Part shown: positions 1 to 4,612 of the stretch, piece after piece
Layout of the letters: each line of letters opens with the position of its first letter
How positions within the stretch are numbered: the stretch's first letter is position 1
Assembly: GCA_003250175.1 (NCBI GenBank)
Contig: QKHD01000243.1
Span: 1 to 5,279 of the forward strand
DNA from: Helicobacteraceae bacterium
GTDB taxonomy: Bacteria > Campylobacterota > Campylobacteria > Campylobacterales > SZUA-545
Reading direction: 5' to 3'
Length of the DNA: 5,279 nucleotides
The notes under the pieces: model-generated
Database searches by the model: none
The model's input: only the letters and a program-made list of their open reading frames with translations
What the model was told of the DNA's origin: nothing
Position numbers and translations under genes: made by a program

Positions 1-127
1 TGGCCAGGGCTTCGAGCATGTGGTCAAAAAAACCGATTCCCGTGTGAATATCGGCCTTGCCGCTTCCTTTGATCTCCAGTGAAAGCTCGATCGCCGTCTC
101 TTTGGTTGAACGTGTAAGTTGTGTCAC
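1..127 (-). CDS. hisB: Imidazoleglycerol-phosphate dehydratase, N-terminal fragment (cut by window edge)
   Basis: HisB dehydrates imidazole glycerol phosphate to imidazole acetol phosphate in cytoplasmic histidine biosynthesis. Only the first 42 codons are here. They read VTQLTRSTKETAIELS at the start and later TGIGFFDHMLEALA; the R-x-T-x-E-T start and the TGIGFFDHML block, which carries a metal-binding histidine, are the signature of the family's N-terminus. The start is GTG at 125-127, chosen because AAGGAG lies 6 bases upstream on the minus strand and the protein then begins at the usual family position. It follows rlpA after 27 bases with its own strong ribosome site, so it is probably the last visible gene of the minus-strand operon. 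It appears to be the monofunctional dehydratase, because no phosphatase domain precedes it. Identification is firm despite the truncation. Confidence 0.93.
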   Translation of the reverse strand, partial: MTQLTRSTKETAIELSLEIKGSGKADIHTGIGFFDHMLEALA

Positions 128-133
128 TCCCCT

Positions 134-139
134 CTCCTT
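134..139 (-). promoter_or_regulatory. Ribosome binding site of hisB
   Basis: On the minus strand this reads AAGGAG, 6 bases upstream of the GTG at 125-127. It is the strongest Shine-Dalgarno match in the minus-strand cluster and supports the GTG start. It lies in the 27-base gap after the rlpA stop. Confidence 0.75.
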
Positions 140-154
140 ATGTCTGATAAAATG

Positions 155-1216
155 TTAGTTTTCCCGGGTGATAAAGGCCCCGCTGATGGCATTTTTCCGG
201 ATAAATGCCATGGCCTCCTCTTTGTTGTCAAAGCCGCTGACCAGCACCTTGAAAACCGCCGCGTCGCCCTGGGGCGTGCTGACGATCTTGACCGTCCGCC
301 CGCTGTAGGCGAAGGCGGCGGCATTTTTGATCTTCTCCGCTCCGGAGAGCTTGCTGAACGATCCGATCTGCACCATGTAACGCTCCGCCTTCTTCACGGT
401 CTCCGCAACCGTCTCCTTTGGCTCTTCCGGAGCAGTGGGCAGTGCGGCATCAACACTACTTACTGCAGCCGCTGCGGCAACCACGGGAGCCGCTACTTCC
501 GGAGCCTGGAGCGGTGTGCTCTCCACCGGATCAAGTGCGACGGGAGTCACCGTCGGTTCTACCGCAACCGACTGCACTTGCGCTACGACGGGGGCACTCT
601 CGACCTTAGACAGAGGCTGCGGTGCCGGTTGGGACACCGTATTTTCCGCCACCGCGGCAGGTGCCTTGGCCTCCGCCCGGGCCGTGATGATGGGATCGTA
701 CCCCAAGACCTCCAGGGTGACGGGGGCGATGCCGGTCTTATCCAACCCCAGCCGTTTGCCCGCTTCAAAGGAGAGATCGACAATCCGCCCCGTTACGAAA
801 GGCCCCCGGTCGTTGACCCGGACCTCGACACTCTTGCCCGTGTAGCGGTTGGTGACACGGATTTTCGTATGCATCGGCAGGGTCTTGTGGGCGGCGGTCA
901 TGCCGTGCATGTCATAGACTTCACCACACGAGGTTTTGTTGCCGTGAAAATCGGGGCCGTACCAGCTGGCAACCCCCTTGGTCACGGTGCCCACCGGAAC
1001 GATATCCGGAACATACCGCACCCCGTTGATCACATAGGGACGCAGGGTCCAACGGTGGACGCCTTCCGTTACCTTGGGCGACTGGCCCGTCAGGTCACCC
1101 TGCTCCGGAGGCTGATAGGGCAGCGCATGCTGGTGCATGTCCGAACACCCGGTCAGCATCCCCAGCAGCAGTGCCAGGACGAGGCTATTTCTGGATAAGT
1201 AGTTTGTCACCTGCAT
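155..1216 (-). CDS. rlpA: RlpA-family septal lipoprotein / lytic transglycosylase with SPOR domain
   Basis: The chosen ATG gives 353 residues. Residues 1-24 form a lipoprotein signal peptide: a short n-region, a hydrophobic stretch SLVLALLLGM and a lipobox LTGC with Cys24. A double-psi beta-barrel spans about 81-172, with GVASWYG, GEVYDM, TAAHKTLP, RVTN and VNDRGPF, then RIVDLS. An Ala/Pro/Val-rich linker (about 181-275) joins it to a C-terminal SPOR domain (about 277-353, starting ERYMVQIGSFSK). In Pseudomonas aeruginosa RlpA cleaves glycan strands lacking stem peptides, and SPOR domains bind such denuded septal glycan; the same role here is inference. The gene overlaps the end of the upstream transglycosylase gene by 32 bases. 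The start is uncertain: an in-frame TTG at 1244-1246 has GGAG 7 bases upstream, and a GTG lies at 1208-1210. ATG was chosen because it gives a normal lipoprotein n-region. Cys97 in TSCGE replaces the Asn or Ser usual there. Confidence 0.92.
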   Translation of the reverse strand: MQVTNYLSRNSLVLALLLGMLTGCSDMHQHALPYQPPEQGDLTGQSPKVTEGVHRWTLRPYVINGVRYVPDIVPVGTVTKGVASWYGPDFHGNKTSCGEVYDMHGMTAAHKTLPMHTKIRVTNRYTGKSVEVRVNDRGPFVTGRIVDLSFEAGKRLGLDKTGIAPVTLEVLGYDPIITARAEAKAPAAVAENTVSQPAPQPLSKVESAPVVAQVQSVAVEPTVTPVALDPVESTPLQAPEVAAPVVAAAAAVSSVDAALPTAPEEPKETVAETVKKAERYMVQIGSFSKLSGAEKIKNAAAFAYSGRTVKIVSTPQGDAAVFKVLVSGFDNKEEAMAFIRKNAISGAFITREN

Positions 1217-2405
1217 AGATTTTTTTTCGCTGGTTGTTGCTGTCAATCAGTTGCTCCACTTTGACATTGAACTTTCTTGCAATTGAACTGAGAGTATCGC
1301 CATTTTGGACCACGTATTCAAATTCTTTTGCCTTCTCCACGGGAATGACCAGTTTCTGGTTCAGGGAGAGGAACGAACCCTTCAGGTGGTTGAAGTCCTT
1401 GATCGCCTTGAAGTGGATATTGAACCGTCGGCCGATGCTGCTAAGCGTGTCGCCGGGTCGAACCCGGTAGATGATGTATTTTTCGTCCGGATTTCTCCGT
1501 TTGAAATTCTCTTTGAAATCCGCCAGCTTGTCGTAGGGGATGTGCACCTCGAACTTGTCCACATAGGGAGGCACAAATCCGTAGTTGAGGCTCGCGTTAA
1601 GCGTCTTCATCTCCTGGTAGTTCACCCCGATGGTTTCGCTGATTTCGCGCAGGGTCGTTCCCGGCCCTACCTCGACGCTGGCCATAGGGAAGGAGAGCCC
1701 GCGGTTAAGCAAGTGCATGTTGTTGGTGGACATCATCAGGTTTTCGCTCTGGGAGAGGGAGGCCATGGCGATAATCTTGCGGATATATTTGCGGGTCTCC
1801 ATGGGGAGGTACTGCCGCTTGGTTCCGGGGCGGACGGTCAGCAGGGCGTTAAGGTCATCCGAGCCGGCCTGTTTGATCGCCTTCATCAATCGCCCTTCGC
1901 CGCAGTTATAGGCCATCACCGCCAGATACCACTTGCCGAACTCTTTGTAGAGGTAATTGAGGTAGGTAATGGCGGCTTCCGTAGATTTGACGGGGTCCCG
2001 GCGCTCGTCGATGTACATGTTGACCTCAAGGCCGAAACGCTCCGCCGTCTTGGGCATGAACTGCCAGATACCAACCGCCCGTGCACGGGAGTAAGCGCGG
2101 TTTTTAAAGCTGGATTCCGCCATGGCCATGTAGACCAGACTGGGTGGCAGTCCGGAGTCGGAGAGCATCTTTTTGATCAGGGGAAAGTAGATGTAGGCAT
2201 CGGAGAGGATCTGGATAAAGATCGTGCTGCGGTAGAGCCAGTAGTTCTCGCGAAGCTCCTGAAACTCTTTGTCCCGCAGGAAGGTCTCTTCGATGTCCAG
2301 GCTCTTTAACACGTTGATGTCCCGATTCTGGGCAACAGAATCGTCGTTAAGCGATGCGTGCAGAGCCATCACGATCGCCAAAATACTGATCACACTTTTG
2401 AGCAT
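1185..2405 (-). CDS. Secreted MltD-like lytic transglycosylase with LysM domains
   Basis: This 406-residue periplasmic wall hydrolase should cleave the MurNAc-GlcNAc bond, forming 1,6-anhydro-MurNAc ends. Residues 1 to about 25 are hydrophobic with a Lys near the N-terminus and look like a Sec signal; there is no lipobox Cys, unlike E. coli MltD, which is a lipoprotein. The SLT (goose-lysozyme-like) domain covers about 75-220: MAMAESSF with the expected catalytic Glu97, GIWQFMP (112-118), and AYNCGEGR (165-172). Two clear LysM repeats lie at about 312-355 (YRVRPGDTLSSIGRRF) and 364-405 (YVVQNGDTLSSIARKF). A diverged LysM-like unit may sit at about 246-290. The start has AGGAG only 4 bases upstream, a short spacing. 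The gene lies between tatD and rlpA. The order tatD / this gene / rlpA matches what I recall of Campylobacter jejuni Cj0644-Cj0646. The symbol is left empty because mltD naming is by domain similarity only. Confidence 0.92.
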   Translation of the reverse strand: MLKSVISILAIVMALHASLNDDSVAQNRDINVLKSLDIEETFLRDKEFQELRENYWLYRSTIFIQILSDAYIYFPLIKKMLSDSGLPPSLVYMAMAESSFKNRAYSRARAVGIWQFMPKTAERFGLEVNMYIDERRDPVKSTEAAITYLNYLYKEFGKWYLAVMAYNCGEGRLMKAIKQAGSDDLNALLTVRPGTKRQYLPMETRKYIRKIIAMASLSQSENLMMSTNNMHLLNRGLSFPMASVEVGPGTTLREISETIGVNYQEMKTLNASLNYGFVPPYVDKFEVHIPYDKLADFKENFKRRNPDEKYIIYRVRPGDTLSSIGRRFNIHFKAIKDFNHLKGSFLSLNQKLVIPVEKAKEFEYVVQNGDTLSSIARKFNVKVEQLIDSNNQRKKIYAGDKLLIQK

Positions 2406-2409
2406 GCTA

Positions 2410-2414
2410 CTCCT
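2410..2414 (-). promoter_or_regulatory. Ribosome binding site of the MltD-like gene
   Basis: The minus strand reads AGGAG, followed after only 4 bases (TAGC) by the ATG at 2403-2405. The motif is good but the spacing is shorter than usual. No other start with a better site precedes the signal peptide. Confidence 0.55.
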
Positions 2415-2424
2415 ATGCTTCGGG

Positions 2425-2461
2425 GGGATTTTTTTCCGCTATATTTTTTGATAAAAATCCC
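2425..2461. repeat. Inverted repeat in the tatD/transglycosylase gap
   Basis: The arms GGGATTTTT (2425-2433) and AAAAATCCC (2453-2461) are perfect 9-base inverted repeats around a 19-base AT-rich loop. A smaller competing AT-only palindrome (ATTTTT-TGAT-AAAAAT) overlaps the upstream arm. Read on the minus strand as RNA, the hairpin would sit in the leader of the transglycosylase gene, about 20 bases before its ATG. No U-run follows the stem on the minus strand; the 3' arm runs into CCC and then GAAG. It is therefore not a standard intrinsic terminator. Its function is unknown. Confidence 0.55.
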
Positions 2462-2463
2462 AC

Positions 2464-2469
2464 ATTATA
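2464..2469 (-). promoter_or_regulatory. Possible internal promoter (-10) for the MltD-like gene
   Basis: The minus strand reads a perfect TATAAT beginning 3 bases after the tatD stop codon (TAG at 2473-2475). The best -35 at 17 bases (GTCACC) matches TTGACA at only 3 of 6 positions and there is no extended TG. Many sigma-70 promoters in Campylobacterota lack a conserved -35, so the -10 may suffice. Transcription would start near 2457, inside the upstream arm of the inverted repeat, so only read-through RNA from tatD would carry the whole hairpin. This is inference. Confidence 0.4.
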
Positions 2470-2472
2470 CTC

Positions 2473-3252
2473 CTAGCGAGCTTGCAGGTGACTAAACAGT
2501 GACCGAGCGTTGGCCGTAGTTGTTTCTATGACAGCATCCATTGGCATCTCGAGCAACTCGGAAATCTTCTGTGCAACGAGGGCCGTATAGGCCGGTTCGT
2601 TCCGCTCGCCCCGGTGGGGATGAGGCGTCAGATAGGGGCCGTCCGTCTCCAAAACCAGCCGCTCTTTTGGGATTAATGGAAGCACCTCCACCAACTGTTT
2701 GGCATTCTTAAAGGTCAGCACCCCGCCGATGCCGTAGTAGAAGTTTTGCGAGAGCCCCAGCAGCAGTTTGCTGGCGTTGTAGCAGTGCAGCACACCACGG
2801 ATGCGCTCCCCATAGCTGTGCAGGATATCAAAGGCATCCTGGTTGGCGTCGCGGATGTGGACAATCAGCGGCAGGTCATACTCCAGCGCCAGGTCGATAT
2901 GGGCGCGGAAGACCTCGGCCTGCCGCTCCTTTTCTGCCCGGATCTCCGCGTCGCCCTCCGGAAGTCGGAAGTAATCCAGCCCGCATTCGCCCACGGCGAT
3001 GCACTTGGGGTCTTCCAGATAGCTCCGGAGCGTCGCTTCGTTGAAATCTTCCGCATGGTAGGGGTGCACGCCCGCTGCGAAAAAGATATCCTCGTGGGCC
3101 GCGCTGATGGCGGCGGCTTTGGGCAGGTCGGCGATATCTGCACCGGGGATAATGCACTGTTCGATGCCGGCTGCCTTGGCCCGGGCCATCATGCTCTCAA
3201 AATCGGCGTCGTAGCGTTCGTCATCCAGGTGAATATGGGTATCGATCATCAT
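2473..3252 (-). CDS. tatD: TatD-family metal-dependent hydrolase (DNase)
   Basis: This 259-residue cytoplasmic TIM-barrel enzyme of the amidohydrolase superfamily has all the family metal-site motifs: THIHLD (His6, His8), GVHPY (His63), GECGLDY (Glu89), VHIRDA (His132), LHCYNA (His156) and ETDGPYLTP (Asp204), followed by PHPHRGERNEP. Length is normal for TatD (about 260). Known members are Mg-dependent 3'-5' exonucleases or endonucleases linked to DNA repair or degradation; E. coli TatD is not needed for Tat export. The start is the first of two adjacent ATGs (3250-3252); it overlaps the upstream small gene's TGA as ATGA, and translation is probably coupled because no good Shine-Dalgarno is present. 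HCYNAS replaces the commoner HCFSG, a wording I recall from Campylobacter and Helicobacter. Gly205 stands where Ala is usual (ETDAP). The exact substrate cannot be told. Confidence 0.95.
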   Translation of the reverse strand: MMIDTHIHLDDERYDADFESMMARAKAAGIEQCIIPGADIADLPKAAAISAAHEDIFFAAGVHPYHAEDFNEATLRSYLEDPKCIAVGECGLDYFRLPEGDAEIRAEKERQAEVFRAHIDLALEYDLPLIVHIRDANQDAFDILHSYGERIRGVLHCYNASKLLLGLSQNFYYGIGGVLTFKNAKQLVEVLPLIPKERLVLETDGPYLTPHPHRGERNEPAYTALVAQKISELLEMPMDAVIETTTANARSLFSHLQAR

Positions 3253-3356
3253 CCGTAAATCGCTTTAAAAAGGGTTTGGAACTCTTCGCTAAGGGCGACG
3301 TAGACCACGAATGCCACGGTGATTCCCAGTTTGATCAGCAGGCTGAAACGATCCAT
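3249..3356 (-). CDS. Small single-span membrane protein (35 aa), unknown function
   Basis: I do not recognise this protein. It starts MDRFSLLIKLG, continues into a hydrophobic segment (about residues 5-22, with ITVAFVVYVAL) and ends in a short amphipathic tail with FQTLFKAIYG. One transmembrane helix is likely. Three facts support it as a real gene: AAAGGGG lies 5 bases upstream of the ATG at 3354-3356, a near-perfect extended -10 promoter lies about 30 bases upstream, and its TGA overlaps the tatD ATG as ATGA. The same frame is open further upstream, to 3446, but that longer version would begin before the promoter and lacks a comparable ribosome site, so the short form is preferred. It may act as a membrane peptide or simply as a translated leader that couples ribosomes into tatD. 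Confidence 0.65.
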   Translation of the reverse strand: MDRFSLLIKLGITVAFVVYVALSEEFQTLFKAIYG

Positions 3357-3361
3357 CCGCG

Positions 3362-3368
3362 CCCCTTT
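3362..3368 (-). promoter_or_regulatory. Ribosome binding site of the 35-aa protein gene
   Basis: The minus strand reads AAAGGGG, 5 bases before the ATG at 3354-3356. This decides the short start over the longer open frame that begins near 3446. Confidence 0.6.
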
Positions 3369-3387
3369 GAAGAGTAAAATTACCGGG

Positions 3388-3396
3388 ATTATACCA
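3388..3396 (-). promoter_or_regulatory. Extended -10 promoter of the minus-strand operon
   Basis: The minus strand reads TGGTATAAT, a perfect -10 hexamer (3388-3393) with the TGn extension. No recognisable -35 lies 16-18 bases upstream, which is compatible with an extended -10 promoter and with weak -35 use in Campylobacterota. Transcription would start near 3381, giving a leader of about 25 bases before the 35-aa gene. It probably drives that gene, tatD, the transglycosylase gene, rlpA and hisB. Confidence 0.65.
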
Positions 3397-3436
3397 AAAC
3401 CGGCGGCGAAGCTTTTAATGTCGGTTTGAGTATTGG

Positions 3437-3447
3437 TGTTATACAAT
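3437..3447 (+). promoter_or_regulatory. Probable promoter (-10) of tatB-tatC-queA
   Basis: The plus strand reads TGTTATACAAT, containing TACAAT (5 of 6 to TATAAT), with TATACA preceded by TGT as an alternative register. A -35 at proper spacing is not evident; TTGAGT at 3426-3431 is too close. Transcription would start near 3453, about 24 bases before the tatB ATG. It lies back to back with the leftward promoter, with the two -10 sites about 50 bases apart. Confidence 0.45.
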
Positions 3448-3462
3448 CCAGACAGTTACTAA

Positions 3463-3467
3463 AAGGA
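3463..3467 (+). promoter_or_regulatory. Ribosome binding site of tatB
   Basis: AAGGA lies 9 bases upstream of the ATG at 3477-3479 but only 3 bases upstream of the in-frame GTG at 3471-3473. This spacing supports the ATG as the start. Confidence 0.6.
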
Positions 3468-3476
3468 TTCGTGATC

Positions 3477-3815
3477 ATGTTCGGAATGGGTTTTGGAGAA
3501 ATCTTACTGGTCGTCATCGTCGCTATTATCTTCCTTGGTCCGGAGAAGCTTCCGGAGGCCATGGTCAAGGTTGCCAAGTTTTTCAAATCGATCAAGGGTA
3601 GCATCTCCGATGCCAAGGATGCCCTGGAGAGCGAGATCAACATCTCCGAAATGAAAAAAGACGCCCTGGAATATAAAGAGAAGATCGAAAAAGGCGCCAC
3701 CAACCTCTACAACGAAACCGGCGGCAGCGAATCCCGCGAAGTGGGCGCGATTTTCAGCGACCTCAAACGCGACACCCAAAAAAGCCTGGACGACGTCTCC
3801 GGCAAACAATCCTGA
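3477..3815 (+). CDS. tatB: Twin-arginine translocase subunit TatB
   Basis: This 112-residue inner-membrane protein partners TatC in the receptor for folded proteins carrying twin-arginine signal peptides. It begins MFGMGFGE, with one membrane helix at about residues 5-20, the Gly-Pro hinge at 21-22 (FLGPEKLPEA), an amphipathic helix to about residue 41 and a charged, probably helical tail. Glu8 in the membrane helix is the usual mark of TatB as opposed to TatA (Gln8), and the long tail also fits TatB. ATG at 3477 is preferred over in-frame GTG 3471 and over an upstream ATG at 3426, because AAGGA sits 9 bases before it and the protein then begins as in Campylobacterota homologues. It leads the plus-strand cluster, with tatC following after 26 bases. 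Some annotation pipelines may label it tatA/E. Confidence 0.92.
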   Translation: MFGMGFGEILLVVIVAIIFLGPEKLPEAMVKVAKFFKSIKGSISDAKDALESEINISEMKKDALEYKEKIEKGATNLYNETGGSESREVGAIFSDLKRDTQKSLDDVSGKQS

Positions 3816-3841
3816 TCTAATTCCCCCCAAAAGAGAGTGCG

Positions 3842-4609
3842 ATGCTAGAAGAGCTCAAACCCCATATTCAAGAACTGCGTGAACGTCTGATCAAATCGAT
3901 CGCCACCCTGTTTGTGGCGTTTATCGTCTGCTTCATCTACTGGGAACCGATCCTCGCCTGGATCAAACAGCCCCTGGAAGACTCCCTCTCCGCCAGCTCC
4001 CAGGTCATCGCCTATAAGATGGGTGAACAGTTTTTCGTGGCAATGATTGTCGCCTTCTTTGCCGCCCTGATGGTCTCCCTGCCCGTCATTTTCTATCAGA
4101 TCTGGTCCTTTATCGCACCGGGGCTTTATGACAACGAGAAAAAGCTGGTGGTTCCCTTTGTGGTCTCCGCCTCCTTTATGTTTACCCTGGGCGCGGCCTT
4201 TGCCTACTACATCGTCTTCCCCTACGGCTTTACCTACCTGGTTAACTTCGGGGGCGACGCGGTGACGGCCATGATCAGTATCGGGGAGTACCTGGGCTTT
4301 TTCCTTAAGCTCATCTTCGGTTTCGGTGTCTCCTTCGAGCTGCCCGTTCTGGCCTTCTTCCTGGGCGTACTGGGGCTGATTACCGACCGGACGCTGACCG
4401 ACTTCTTCAAATACGCGGTCTTGCTGATCTTTATCTTTGCCGCCATGCTCACCCCTCCGGACGTTCTCACCCAGTTTCTCATGGCTGTGCCGCTGGTAGC
4501 CCTTTACGGTCTCTCCATCATCATCGTCCGTGTGGTCAACCCCTACAAAAGTCCCGACGCCGATGAAGACGAAGAGGAAGAGGCAGGCGAAACGGCGGAG
4601 CGCGCCTAA
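3842..4609 (+). CDS. tatC: Sec-independent protein translocase subunit TatC
   Basis: This 255-residue polytopic inner-membrane protein recognises twin-arginine signal peptides with TatB. The cytoplasmic N-terminus carries HIQELRERL (8-16), followed by about six membrane helices. Diagnostic residues are present: PGLYDNEKKLVVPF with Glu99, which corresponds to E. coli Glu103 of the signal-peptide site; VSFELPV with Glu166 (E. coli Glu170); and LTPPDVLTQ with Asp207 (E. coli Asp211). Length is normal. The C-terminal tail after about residue 236 is short and strongly acidic (DADEDEEEEAGE). A weak purine run (AAGAGAG, 3831-3837) precedes the ATG, and translation may depend partly on ribosomes from tatB. 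queA begins 3 bases after the stop. No tatA lies in the window. Confidence 0.97.
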   Translation: MLEELKPHIQELRERLIKSIATLFVAFIVCFIYWEPILAWIKQPLEDSLSASSQVIAYKMGEQFFVAMIVAFFAALMVSLPVIFYQIWSFIAPGLYDNEKKLVVPFVVSASFMFTLGAAFAYYIVFPYGFTYLVNFGGDAVTAMISIGEYLGFFLKLIFGFGVSFELPVLAFFLGVLGLITDRTLTDFFKYAVLLIFIFAAMLTPPDVLTQFLMAVPLVALYGLSIIIVRVVNPYKSPDADEDEEEEAGETAERA

Positions 4610-4612
4610 GGC

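Noticed and set aside
119..1198. A 359-residue plus-strand open frame opposite rlpA
   Set aside because: It covers the antisense of a well-identified lipoprotein gene, is rich in Arg, Gly and His without motifs, and is explained by codon bias of the real gene.
1305..2309. A 334-residue plus-strand open frame opposite the transglycosylase gene
   Set aside because: It is antisense to a gene with clear SLT and LysM motifs. The translation has no recognisable family, signal or ribosome site.
2425..2461. Intrinsic terminator after tatD
   Set aside because: The inverted repeat has an AT-rich stem with a 19-base loop, and on the minus strand it is followed by CCC and then GAAG instead of a U-run.
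3357..3446. N-terminal extension of the 35-aa membrane protein to 65 residues
   Set aside because: The longer start lies upstream of the TGGTATAAT promoter, so the main transcript would not contain it. The ribosome site is at the internal ATG.
3426..3476. tatB starting at ATG 3426 or GTG 3471
   Set aside because: ATG 3426 would lie upstream of the predicted -10 and add 17 unconserved residues. GTG 3471 is only 3 bases from AAGGA. ATG 3477 has 9-base spacing and gives the canonical TatB N-terminus with Glu8.
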